DNA from: G963668605 sp963668605
GTDB lineage: Bacteria > Acidobacteriota > Terriglobia > Bryobacterales > Bryobacteraceae
Length of the DNA stretch: 64,000 bases
NCBI GenBank assembly: GCA_963668605.1
Contig: OY764903.1
Coordinates: 3,534,001 to 3,598,000, forward strand
Direction of reading: 5' to 3'
Below the pieces are notes generated by a model. It searched no databases and was not told the DNA's origin. It saw only the letters and a list, made by a program, of their open reading frames with translations. A program made the translations under genes and the position numbers. Below are positions 27,862 through 36,189 of the stretch, piece by piece (positions within the stretch are counted from its first letter, which is position 1; each line of letters begins with the position of its first letter).

Positions 27862-28935
27862 CTAACTGTGGCGGATCACGAGCACGTCGCCATCCTTCAC
27901 GATATACTCCTTGCCCTCCAGTCGCAGGATGCCTTTTTCCTTCACTCCAGGATAGCCGTTCAAGTCGATTAAGTCCTTCCAATTCACTACTTCAGCGCGA
28001 ATGAACTTCTTCTCGAAATCGGTGTGGATGGCCCCTGCGGCAGCGACAGCTTTGCTGTGCTTGGGGATCGTCCAGGCACGCACTTCGGTCTCTCCAGCGG
28101 TCAGGAAAGACATCAATCCGAGTACGGCGTACGTCGCCTGAATGACGCGATCGAGCGCCGAACTGGTCAAGCCGTAGCTAGCCAGATATTCCTTGGCATC
28201 TTCGGCCGGAAGCTCCGCCAACTCTGCCTCCACCTGCCCGCATATTGCTGAAACGCCTGTATTTCTGCGACCCGCAAGCGGTCCTTTGCGCCACTCGGCC
28301 TCGATCTCGGCAAGCCTGGGCGCGTCCGCTTCCCCGAGATTCATGACGTATAAGATGGGTTTCAGCGAAAGAAACTGGAATCCGCGGATGCGCTTCTCAT
28401 CGTCGGCTGAGAATTCGTGCTGGCGCAGCGGAATGTTTTCCTCGAGTTTCGCCTTGCACTGTTCGAGGAGCGCAAACTCCAGGTCCAACTCGGGATTCTT
28501 CAGTTTCTTGCGATCCCGCTCGAGCCGCTCCAGGCGCTTTTCGACAACGACAAGGTCGCTCAGGACGAGTTCCATGTCGACATCGTCCATGTCGCGTAGA
28601 GGATCGACGGAGCCTTTTTCATGTGGGACGACATCGCTCTCGAAGACGCGCACGACATGGGCAAGTGCATCGACGACGCGCAGGCTCGCCAGGTAGCTGG
28701 GATCGCGCAGCGCCTCCTTCGAGATCGAGGGAAAATCGAGGTACTCGACGGTGGCATGAGTTATCTTGGGCGGCTCGAAGAGCGCCGCAAGGGCGTCCAG
28801 TCTGGCGTCGGGCACTTTGGTCACGCCAACGCGCGCTTCCATCGAGCCAACTCGCGTCGACTCATGCACTCCGGTCAGAATCGTAAACAGAGAGGTCTTG
28901 CCCACCATGGGCAGACCGACAATGGCAGTTTTCAT
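27862..28935 (-). CDS. ychF: YchF/OLA1-type P-loop NTPase
   Basis: 357 residues, close to the family's usual length. The Walker A is GLPMVGKTS near the N-terminus (most members read GLPNVGKS), followed by the TRVG switch region, a coiled-coil insertion (about residues 130-190, Lys/Arg/Glu-rich), and YVMNLGEAD in place of the G4 motif NKxD, as expected for an ATP-preferring YchF. The C-terminal TGS domain ends in KEYIVKDGDVLVIRHS. YchF binds ribosomes and responds to oxidative stress in studied bacteria. The Met in Walker A is unusual. It lies 11 bases after the MoxR gene. Confidence 0.9.
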   Translation of the reverse strand: MKTAIVGLPMVGKTSLFTILTGVHESTRVGSMEARVGVTKVPDARLDALAALFEPPKITHATVEYLDFPSISKEALRDPSYLASLRVVDALAHVVRVFESDVVPHEKGSVDPLRDMDDVDMELVLSDLVVVEKRLERLERDRKKLKNPELDLEFALLEQCKAKLEENIPLRQHEFSADDEKRIRGFQFLSLKPILYVMNLGEADAPRLAEIEAEWRKGPLAGRRNTGVSAICGQVEAELAELPAEDAKEYLASYGLTSSALDRVIQATYAVLGLMSFLTAGETEVRAWTIPKHSKAVAAAGAIHTDFEKKFIRAEVVNWKDLIDLNGYPGVKEKGILRLEGKEYIVKDGDVLVIRHS

Positions 28936-28946
28936 AGGGAATTTGG

Positions 28947-29921
28947 CTACAGCGGAACCTCAACCTGCGTGAGGATCTCTTCAAGAATTCGATCGCCCAT
29001 GTCCGAGGTGCGCTGCGAAAGCGCTACCCGGGTGTTGACCACAACACGATGGGCACAGACGGGGACTACCAGACGTTTCACGTCGTCCGGAATGGCGTAG
29101 TCGCGGCCTTCGACAAGAGCGAGTGCCTGCGTGGCGCGGTACAAAGCCTGAGCACCGCGCGGGCTGACTCCTAACGATAAAGAGTCGTGCGTGCGCGTCT
29201 TCTCGACCACCGCCATCATGTAATCGACGAGCGTCTCATCGACTCTCACCTCTTTGGCGCTGTTCTGGAACGAGAGCACCTGTTCGGCGGAGCAGACGGG
29301 CGGCTGCGCCGGCGCGCTTTTTTCAGCGTTGCGCAGGATCTCGCGTTCGCTCCCGGAGTCCGGGTAGCCGATGCGCAAGCGCATCAGGAAACGGTCCAAT
29401 TGCGATTCCGGCAAAGGATAGGTACCGTGATGCTCCACCGGATTTTGAGTGGCAATGACCATAAACGGCTGCACCAGCGGAAGCGGGCGACCGTCCATCG
29501 TAACCTGCAATTCATTCATCGCCTCCAGAAGCGCCGATTGCGTCTTGGGCGTCGCGCGGTTGATTTCGTCGGCCAGTAGAAAATTCGTGAAAATCGGCCC
29601 CGGCTTGAATTCGAAGCTTTGCGTATGCGCGTTATAAATGGTCACGCCGAGCACGTCGCTGGGTAGCATGTCAGAGGTAAACTGCAGCCGGTGGAAGCCG
29701 CACCGCACCGAGCGTGCCAGAGCCTGCGCTAACGTAGTCTTGCCTACGCCGGGCACGTCCTCAATCAGCAGGTGTCCGCGCGCAATCAGGCAGACCAGCG
29801 ACAGACGGATCACGCCGGCTTTACCCCGGATGCTGAGCGCGAGCGACGCCTCCAACTCAGCGAGCTTCGGGAGCGTCGCGGCTGGAGTATCCACTGAATC
29901 CCGCTGGATCATCCCTATCAT
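28947..29921 (-). CDS. MoxR-family AAA+ ATPase
   Basis: 324 residues. Walker A is DVPGVGKTTLAQALA, Walker B is LLADEINRATPKTQSALLEAMNE, sensor 1 lies in VIATQNP, and YPLPESQLDRFLMR is characteristic of the MoxR clade. The C-terminal lid includes LGVSPRGAQAL. MoxR ATPases act as chaperones for metal-cofactor or von Willebrand factor A proteins. The usual DUF58 and VWA partners are absent next to it, since ychF follows and a secreted protein is divergent on the other side, so this copy is an orphan. Start at the ATG at 29921; an internal Met four codons later is also possible. Confidence 0.9.
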   Translation of the reverse strand: MIGMIQRDSVDTPAATLPKLAELEASLALSIRGKAGVIRLSLVCLIARGHLLIEDVPGVGKTTLAQALARSVRCGFHRLQFTSDMLPSDVLGVTIYNAHTQSFEFKPGPIFTNFLLADEINRATPKTQSALLEAMNELQVTMDGRPLPLVQPFMVIATQNPVEHHGTYPLPESQLDRFLMRLRIGYPDSGSEREILRNAEKSAPAQPPVCSAEQVLSFQNSAKEVRVDETLVDYMMAVVEKTRTHDSLSLGVSPRGAQALYRATQALALVEGRDYAIPDDVKRLVVPVCAHRVVVNTRVALSQRTSDMGDRILEEILTQVEVPL

Positions 29922-30057
29922 GATAACGTGTACCGGCGCGAATTCGTTCTGGCACTCACGGCGATCAGGGGTTTCCGGGCTTATCGTACACCACCTGCGC
30001 GATGGGTTTCGGCGATAGCGCGGCGCCGACCGGCCAGTAAGCCACAGACGGATTGCC

Positions 30058-30063
30058 TATAAT
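30058..30063 (+). promoter_or_regulatory. -10-like element before the secreted protein gene
   Basis: A perfect TATAAT lies 18 bases before the ATG at 30081, but no good -35 is found at the right distance. The implied leader is about 10 bases, containing AGGG. Confidence 0.35.
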
Positions 30064-30080
30064 GCGAGTAGGGTGCTGTC

Positions 30081-30737
30081 ATGTCCTGGAAATTCCTGCT
30101 GACCAGCGCGATCGCGATGAGCCTCTGGGCGGGCGACAAAAAGCCAACACCCGTGGCGCACTACCGCAACGACGAAATCGAGATCTCCGCGAAGGCCTAC
30201 GCCGATAAAACGGCCATTCAGGATTTGATCGGCTTTGATCTCGGCGGTTGGGTTGTCGTCGTCGAAGTTACAGTGACACCCAAAACGGAGAACGCTCTCA
30301 AACTCACGCTCGACGATTTCACGCTGCGCACCGACAAGGACGGCCAACGATCGCAACCTTATGCTCCCAGCCAAATCGCCGGCAAAGGCGCCCTCGTCGT
30401 TTCGCAGACCGGAACGCGTGGTGGGATCATGGGCGACAGCGGCGGCCCGATCTGGGGCGGCATGGGCGGCGGACGCCCGGAACGCATGGGAGGCGACAGT
30501 GGCGGCTTTGGCAACACCGCCGGAGAGTCGCAGAACAAATCGACGATGAAGTCGGACACGGGCGAGAAGGACACCGAACTTCTACCTGTGCTGAAAAAAC
30601 GCGTCCTGCCGGAAGGCGAGACGGTGAAACCCGTGAGCGGACTGCTCTACTTCCCGATGGAAGGCAAGCAGAAGCCGAAAGATCTTGAATTGCAGTACAA
30701 AGGACCGGCTGGAAAATTTTCCATGCGATTCCGCTAA
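30081..30737 (+). CDS. hypothetical secreted protein with Gly-rich centre
   Basis: 218 residues, no recognised family. A Sec signal (FLLTSAIAMSLWAG) is followed by a beta-rich domain (about residues 25-100) whose pattern suggests an immunoglobulin-like or DUF4352-like fold. Residues about 115-160 form a Gly/Met/Ser-rich stretch (GGPIWGGMGGGRPERMGG), and a final beta segment ends the protein. The stop is followed after two bases by the next start, so it is cotranscribed with the PLP enzyme, although no functional link is evident. Confidence 0.6.
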   Translation: MSWKFLLTSAIAMSLWAGDKKPTPVAHYRNDEIEISAKAYADKTAIQDLIGFDLGGWVVVVEVTVTPKTENALKLTLDDFTLRTDKDGQRSQPYAPSQIAGKGALVVSQTGTRGGIMGDSGGPIWGGMGGGRPERMGGDSGGFGNTAGESQNKSTMKSDTGEKDTELLPVLKKRVLPEGETVKPVSGLLYFPMEGKQKPKDLELQYKGPAGKFSMRFR

Positions 30738-30739
30738 CT

Positions 30740-31831
30740 ATGCACGTATCCGAACTCGACACTCCAGCGCTGCTCATCGACCTCGACATCATGGAGCGCA
30801 ACCTGGCCCGCGCCGCCAGTTATGCACGTGCCCACGACCTGCGGCTGAGACCGCACACGAAGACACACAAGATTCCAGCGCTCGGCAAGCGCCAGTTGGA
30901 ACTTGGCGCAGCCGGGCTCACTGTCGCCAAAGTCGGTGAAGCCGAAGTAATGTTATCCACCGGCACGCCCGATCTGCTGCTCGCCTACCCGATCATCGGC
31001 CACCGCAAGCTGGAGCGCCTGGTGAATCTGGCGAAGCAGACCAACGTCACGGTTGCGATTGACAGCGTTTTCGCGGGCCGCCAGCTATCAGAGGCCGCGC
31101 GCGCCGCGCAAGCCAACATCGGCATCCTCGCCGAGATCGACATGGGACTGCGACGCGTCGGCGTCCCGCCCGAAGAGGCGCTCGCGCTGGTGCAAGGCGT
31201 CGCGCGCCTGCCGCACCTGAACTTCGAGGGGATCGCATTTTACCCCGGCCAGCTCAAGGAAATGGACGAGCAATCCCTGCGCCAGTTGGACACGATCAGC
31301 ACGCGAGTGCAGCGCGTCCTGCGCGACTTGAACGACGCCGGATACGGATGCCGCGTTGTGAGTGGCGGATCGACGCCAACACTGTACCAATCCCACCGCG
31401 TCCACGGTATGAACGAGATCCGGCCCGGCACTTATATCTTCAACGACAAGAATACGGTCTCCTGCGGAGCCTGCACCTATGCCGATTGCGCGGCCTCGAT
31501 CCTGGTGACCGTGATCTCAACCGCGGTGAAGAATCAGATCGTCGTCGACGGCGGCTCGAAGACGTTTTCCTCAGACCGGCTCGTGGCCGGCGCCGAAGCG
31601 GGTTTCGGCCATATTGTCGAAGCGCCCGACGCGGTGTTCACGAAGATGAACGAGGAGCACGGCCTGGTCAACATCCAACGTGCGGGGCGGAGCTTCCAGG
31701 TGGGTGACGCCGTGCACATCATCCCCAACCATATCTGCACAGCCGTCAATATGCACGAGACCGCTTACGGCATCCGCGGCGATCAGGTTGAGCACGTCTG
31801 GACCGTCGAGGGCCGCGGCAAACTGCAGTAG
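30740..31831 (+). CDS. D-threonine aldolase / D-serine dehydratase-like PLP enzyme
   Basis: 363 residues of the alanine racemase N-terminal (fold III) barrel. It opens LDTPALLIDLDIMERN, with the PLP lysine in LRPHTKTHKIP. A C-terminal beta domain carries the His-x-Cys zinc motif in PNHICTAVN, typical of DSD1/D-threonine aldolases. It would cleave a D-3-hydroxy amino acid (D-threonine, D-phenylserine) to glycine and an aldehyde, or deaminate D-serine. It is paired with a convergent HpcH/HpaI aldolase whose stop is 12 bases away. Substrate choice is not decidable from sequence. Confidence 0.85.
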   Translation: MHVSELDTPALLIDLDIMERNLARAASYARAHDLRLRPHTKTHKIPALGKRQLELGAAGLTVAKVGEAEVMLSTGTPDLLLAYPIIGHRKLERLVNLAKQTNVTVAIDSVFAGRQLSEAARAAQANIGILAEIDMGLRRVGVPPEEALALVQGVARLPHLNFEGIAFYPGQLKEMDEQSLRQLDTISTRVQRVLRDLNDAGYGCRVVSGGSTPTLYQSHRVHGMNEIRPGTYIFNDKNTVSCGACTYADCAASILVTVISTAVKNQIVVDGGSKTFSSDRLVAGAEAGFGHIVEAPDAVFTKMNEEHGLVNIQRAGRSFQVGDAVHIIPNHICTAVNMHETAYGIRGDQVEHVWTVEGRGKLQ

Positions 31832-31842
31832 GCGCGTCGCGC

Positions 31843-32616
31843 TCATGCGTGTTTCGCCAGCGCCTCGCGAAGCGTGCCGGCCAAGGCCCGAGCCCCGTTA
31901 TAAACCAGGCCGCCGTCGGAGCCGCACGCCAGGAAGCGGTAGCCGGCCGTCAAGTAATGACCCGCATCGCCGGATTTCTGCAGCAGAATCCCCGCCGTCT
32001 TGCCTTGCGCGGCGGCAGCCTGTGCAGTGCGCCGGATCGCTTCCTGAAATAGCGGGTGGTCGAATTGCGCGGTGATGCCGAGACTGTGGGTTAGGTCCCA
32101 AGGACCGATGAAAAGCACGTCGACGCCCTCTACCGCCGCGATGGCCTCGACGTTCTCGACAGCCTCACTCGTTTCGATCTGCACGATGCTTAGCAGCGTG
32201 CCGTTCGCCGCGGCGAGATACTCCTTGTGCGTCGCGCCGAATTCGCAGGCACGGTTCATGATCGCCATGCCGCGTACGCCCTCCGGCGGGTAGCGCATCG
32301 TGGCCACCGCCGCGCGCGCCTCATCCGCGGTGTTAACCCGCGGGAACATGATCCCATGCGCCCCCAGGTCGAGCATGCGATGTACACGTTGCCGCGCATG
32401 GGATTCGACGCGTACCACTACCGCCGCCGGCGTGCTCTCGAGAGCCTGCACCTGATGCAGCACATCGGCTTCGGTTCCGGCGCCATGCTCCAGATCGATC
32501 AACGTCCAGTCGAAGCCGGACTTACCGACGATCTCTGCCGTCAGCGAGGAGCCGATATTCAACCACATGCCGAGCAAGCTCTCGCCGCGCAACACACGTT
32601 CCCGCAGGTTTTTCAT
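31843..32616 (-). CDS. HpcH/HpaI-type class II pyruvate aldolase
   Basis: 257 residues. The TIM barrel shows GFDWTLIDLEHG, RVESH, the Glu of VQIETSEAVEN and the Asp of FIGPWDLTHSLG, the metal-binding and catalytic pattern of HpaI, GarL and YfaU. Such enzymes make or cleave 2-keto-3-deoxy sugar acids. YfaU acts on 2-keto-3-deoxy-L-rhamnonate, which would suit an organism with RhaT and rhamnogalacturonan enzymes, but other substrates (2-keto-3-deoxyglucarate, 4-hydroxy-2-oxo-heptanedioate) are equally possible. ATG at 32616; no strong ribosome binding site. Confidence 0.85.
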   Translation of the reverse strand: MKNLRERVLRGESLLGMWLNIGSSLTAEIVGKSGFDWTLIDLEHGAGTEADVLHQVQALESTPAAVVVRVESHARQRVHRMLDLGAHGIMFPRVNTADEARAAVATMRYPPEGVRGMAIMNRACEFGATHKEYLAAANGTLLSIVQIETSEAVENVEAIAAVEGVDVLFIGPWDLTHSLGITAQFDHPLFQEAIRRTAQAAAAQGKTAGILLQKSGDAGHYLTAGYRFLACGSDGGLVYNGARALAGTLREALAKHA

Positions 32617-32642
32617 GATCTTTCGATCATAACCGACGCAGG

Positions 32643-33236
32643 CTACATCGTGAAGCTAAATCCCATTGAGACTTCCCGCTGATTCAACCAGCCGCTCGCG
32701 CCAGGCAGGTCGAATGGTTTCGGCGAAGCGTAATTGCGCAGGTCAAAGCGGATCAGAAACATCGGCGTCAGCTTTACCTTGACTCCCCCGCCGTAGTTGA
32801 ATCCGAATTTCGTCTGGCCGCCGCCGGAAGAAACCGAATAGCCGGGATACACAAAATTACTGAATTGTGCGCCGCCGGCCGCGAATGGCCTGACTCGCGA
32901 TCCTTCCTTCGTACCGTAGAGCAGAAAGTCGTAGAAGCCCTGGTGGATCGACGTGCCGGATTCTGTCTGGCCTTGCGTGTCGTTTAGCGCTGTCCGGCTG
33001 TAGGCGTACCCAACCTCGTGCCCGAAGAGATTTGAGTTATTGAATGTCATGCGAAAACCGAGACGAAAGCCGTCGTTCAGTTTCACGTCGTTCTGGCCGG
33101 CACTCGCGCTGTTGAACGAGCCGATGCCGCTGTTGCCGATCAACGAGTAGCCGCCCGTCATACCGGCTTCGAAAACCTGAGCGGAGGCCGCCAGCGACGA
33201 GGAGGCGAGGAGAACTACAAGTGTGAGGGAGCGCAT
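32643..33236 (-). CDS. small outer-membrane beta-barrel protein
   Basis: About 197 residues with a Sec signal (LTLVVLLASSSLAASAQ). Alternating hydrophobic and aromatic strands with Gly-rich turns (FGFNYGGGVKVKLT) and a C-terminal MGFSFTM resemble an eight-stranded OmpA/OmpX-like barrel. Porin or adhesin roles are possible, and no named family is evident. ATG 33236 is used; a GTG two codons earlier is also open. It is flanked by the aldolase and LutC but the gaps are larger than within operons. Confidence 0.68.
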   Translation of the reverse strand: MRSLTLVVLLASSSLAASAQVFEAGMTGGYSLIGNSGIGSFNSASAGQNDVKLNDGFRLGFRMTFNNSNLFGHEVGYAYSRTALNDTQGQTESGTSIHQGFYDFLLYGTKEGSRVRPFAAGGAQFSNFVYPGYSVSSGGGQTKFGFNYGGGVKVKLTPMFLIRFDLRNYASPKPFDLPGASGWLNQREVSMGFSFTM

Positions 33237-33278
33237 ATTCACATCGTTGGATGCAAAACGATCCCCGCGCGTTACCAG

Positions 33279-33911
33279 CTAAATGATAACGACGTACACC
33301 TGACCAGGGCCGTGGACGCCGCGCACCAGGATCTGTTCAATGTCGGCAGTGCGGCTGGGGCCGGTGATCAGCACCATTGAACTAGTCTCGCTAGCTGGCA
33401 GCGGATGCAGCGTGTAAAGTTCGTCGAGCCCGGTCAGAATGCGCTCGCGCGGCAACAGGGCAATATGCACGGGTGGCAACAGCGACACCATGCGCGCCTC
33501 GGCCTGCGACGAAAACATAACAAGCGACCCGGTGTCGGCCAGGGCATAGTCCGCGCACGTGATGCCGACCCCGGCTGTCGCGCATAGCTGCCGCAACTCC
33601 TCACGGTCGTGTATACCGCTGCGCACGCCCGGCAGCGACGTGACTCCGCACTCCGCAAGAAACGGCGCGTTCGAGGCGACGGCGCTCTTGCCCTCGATCA
33701 GGGAGACTACATACGCGAGCGCCGCTTCCTTCGAATCCGCGCGCAGGGTCTTGCCGGCCAACGCTTCGAGAGCAGTGCAAAACGAATCAATGCGCCGCTC
33801 CACGCTGACATCCGGAATGCGCAGCCGGACTGGGGGCGCGGGCGCGGGCTCCTGCCCAGCGCTGCGTCCGAGCGCCGTACGAACTTTATGCAGAATCGAA
33901 TCACGCACCAT
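33279..33911 (-). CDS. lutC: LutC/YkgG lactate utilisation protein
   Basis: About 210 residues of the LUD domain. The middle reads GITCADYALADTGSLVMFS and the end IEQILVRGVHGPGQVYVVII, both highly typical of LutC. With LutA and LutB it forms the L-lactate oxidising complex that feeds pyruvate. The start ATG 33911 lies inside the 3' end of lutB (11-base overlap) and has GGAAA upstream; a GTG at 33929 would extend it by six residues. Confidence 0.9.
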   Translation of the reverse strand: MVRDSILHKVRTALGRSAGQEPAPAPPVRLRIPDVSVERRIDSFCTALEALAGKTLRADSKEAALAYVVSLIEGKSAVASNAPFLAECGVTSLPGVRSGIHDREELRQLCATAGVGITCADYALADTGSLVMFSSQAEARMVSLLPPVHIALLPRERILTGLDELYTLHPLPASETSSMVLITGPSRTADIEQILVRGVHGPGQVYVVII

Positions 33912-35340
33912 TTGCTTTCCGCCTTTCACGCCACTGCTGGCGGAAGCTCTTCGGCGCCGGCTCCGGTAGGTCGCGCTCGCCCATCCAGGCCCGGATCGGA
34001 CCCACAGTCATCATCGCCGGCAGCCTGTTCAACCAGCCTTTTCTACCACCACCGCCCATCAGTCCCGAACCCATCATGCCGCCCATCTCAAACAGCGCCG
34101 GGTGACGCATCAACCAGGCCCACGCGCGGAAACCGAGTTTCTCGATGCGACCGCTGCCCTCGCGCGATTTAGCCTTCATTACGTCCGAACGCAGGTCGAG
34201 CAGGATTTGTGGAATGTCTATCTTCACCGGGCAGACTTCGCGGCAGGCTCCGCACAGGCTCGAGGCGAACGGCAGCCACGGGTCGTGCAGAAGGCCCTGA
34301 TACTGCGGGCTGATGATCGCGCCGATCGGTCCCGAATAGATCCACGGATAGTTGTGCCCGCCTATTTTCCGATACACCGGACAAATGTTCAAACAAGCCC
34401 CGCAGCGGATGCAGTACAGCGACTGGCGCTTTTCGCGATCGGCCAGCAGCCGCGTACGTCCGTTGTCGAGCAACACGACGTAGAATTCGTCGGGGCCGTC
34501 AATCTCATCAGCACGCTTCGGACCCGACAAAAACGATGTGTAAACGGTGAGCGGCTGGCCCGTCGCGCTGCGCCCGAGCAGTTTGAGAAACGTTGGCAGA
34601 TCCTGCGCCCGCGGGATCAGCTTCTCGATGCCCGCCACGGCAATGTGGATCTTCGGCGCCGTCGTGCTTAAGCGCGCGTTGCCTTCGTTCTCCACCAGCG
34701 TCACCGCGCCCGAATCGGCAACCAGAAAATTCGCGCCGCTGATGCCGATGTCGGCGGCTAGAAATTTCTCGCGCAACACCTTCCGCGCGATCATCGTCTG
34801 CTTTTCGATGACCACTTCCTTCTCGACGCCCAGTTTCTCCGTGAAGAGCTCAGCCACCTCGTAGCGCGTCTTATGCAGTGCCGGCGCAACGATGTGGTAC
34901 GGGCGTTCGTGCGCGAGTTGCACGATATACTCGCCCAGATCCGTCTCCACGGATTCCAGTCCGTTGTGCTCCAGACGCTCGTTGAGATCGATCTCTTCGG
35001 TCGTCATCGACTTCGACTTCACGATCAGCCTCGCGCCGCGCTCCTTGGCAAGGCCCAGCACGAAGTCCGCAACCTCGGCGCCGTCCTTGCAATAGACCAC
35101 CTTCCCGCCGTGCGCCTCGACATTGGCTTCAAACATCTCGAGGTAGTGGTCGAGGTTCTCAATCGTGTGCTTCTTGATCAGGTTGGCTTGCGTGCGCAAT
35201 TCCTGATAATCGGGCAGCGCCTCTGGAGAGACCACAGCCTTGCGCTTGTCGACCAGTCGTCCCGTGGCCGTATAAACGGCGAGTTGCAGATTTGCGTTGT
35301 CGAGAGTCTGCTTGAATCCTGTTTCCGGTGTGGCGGCCAT
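33901..35340 (-). CDS. lutB: LutB iron-sulfur lactate utilisation protein
   Basis: 479 residues, close to the family length. An N-terminal LUD domain (about residues 60-300, with SGANFLVADSGAVTLVENEGN) is followed by two ferredoxin motifs, CIRCGACLNICPVYRKIGG and CGACREVCPVKIDIP, for two 4Fe-4S clusters, and a C-terminal helical tail. It works with LutA and LutC to oxidise L-lactate and pass electrons to the quinone pool. The order lutA-lutB-lutC with small spacings or overlaps marks one operon. Confidence 0.94.
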   Translation of the reverse strand: MAATPETGFKQTLDNANLQLAVYTATGRLVDKRKAVVSPEALPDYQELRTQANLIKKHTIENLDHYLEMFEANVEAHGGKVVYCKDGAEVADFVLGLAKERGARLIVKSKSMTTEEIDLNERLEHNGLESVETDLGEYIVQLAHERPYHIVAPALHKTRYEVAELFTEKLGVEKEVVIEKQTMIARKVLREKFLAADIGISGANFLVADSGAVTLVENEGNARLSTTAPKIHIAVAGIEKLIPRAQDLPTFLKLLGRSATGQPLTVYTSFLSGPKRADEIDGPDEFYVVLLDNGRTRLLADREKRQSLYCIRCGACLNICPVYRKIGGHNYPWIYSGPIGAIISPQYQGLLHDPWLPFASSLCGACREVCPVKIDIPQILLDLRSDVMKAKSREGSGRIEKLGFRAWAWLMRHPALFEMGGMMGSGLMGGGGRKGWLNRLPAMMTVGPIRAWMGERDLPEPAPKSFRQQWRERRKANGA

Positions 35341-35346
35341 AGGTTC

Positions 35347-36072
35347 CTACTTGGAAGCGAGCACTTCGGCGAGGTGCATGGCGCGGATTTCGCGCCCTTC
35401 GTGGAGCATCGCGCCCTGGATCTGCATCAGACAACTCGAGTCGATCGAAATTACTGTGTCGGCGCCCGTACGCACGATCGCGTCGATTTTGGTACGCGCC
35501 ATGCCTCCGGAGATCTCGGGGAATTTCACTGAAAACGTGCCTCCGAAACCACAGCACTCTTCCGGCGGATCCATCTCGCGCAGCGTCAGTCCGCGCACAT
35601 GCGAAAGTAGCCTTCGCGGTCCGTCTTTGATCTTCAATTCACGCAGCGCGTGGCAGCTATCGTGATACGTGGCGACAGCGTCGAACCGCGCGCCGACGTC
35701 TTCCACCTTCTGCACTTCCAGTAGAAACTGCGTAAATTCATAGACGCGCGGGGCGATATGAAGAGCCTGCGCCAGCCGCTCCGGCTCTTTCTGAAACAGA
35801 TCCGCGTAGTGGTGCGTAATCATCGACGTGCAGGAGCCGGATGGAACAACGATGTACTCGGCCTCACCGAAGACATCCAGAAAGTGGCGCCCCACCTCGC
35901 GCGCCTCTTCTCGGTAGCCGCTGTTGAAGGCCGGTTGGCCGCAGCACGTCTGGCCCTCTGGGAAATCGACCGTGCAGCCGGCGCGCTCCAGCACTTCAGC
36001 CATGGCCATCCCCACGCGTGGGAAAAGCTGATCCACGATGCAGGTCACGAACAGCGACACTCTTCTTGGCAT
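35347..36072 (-). CDS. lutA: LutA CCG-domain lactate utilisation protein
   Basis: About 241 residues, the usual LutA length. Two CCG domains each supply cysteine clusters: FPEGQTCCGQPAFNSGY in the first and PPEECCGFGGTFSVKFPEI in the second. It binds iron-sulfur clusters and is a GlcF-like electron carrier. The start at ATG 36072 matches MPRRVSLFVTCIVDQL, the standard LutA N-terminus. Longer frames lack homology. Confidence 0.94.
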   Translation of the reverse strand: MPRRVSLFVTCIVDQLFPRVGMAMAEVLERAGCTVDFPEGQTCCGQPAFNSGYREEAREVGRHFLDVFGEAEYIVVPSGSCTSMITHHYADLFQKEPERLAQALHIAPRVYEFTQFLLEVQKVEDVGARFDAVATYHDSCHALRELKIKDGPRRLLSHVRGLTLREMDPPEECCGFGGTFSVKFPEISGGMARTKIDAIVRTGADTVISIDSSCLMQIQGAMLHEGREIRAMHLAEVLASK

Positions 36073-36189
36073 GAATCTATTGAGTGTAACAAAGCTCCGC
36101 TCGCCGGTAGCTCGCGCCACGGCAAGGAAACCGGACCAAAGAAAATGAAGAGATCAGCCGATAGGTTTAACTGATCGCACAGAAGCACT

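Noticed and set aside
33901..33929. GTG at 33929 as the lutC start
   Set aside because: The ATG at 33911 has GGAAA upstream and fits the family length. The longer form adds only six residues and a larger overlap with lutB.
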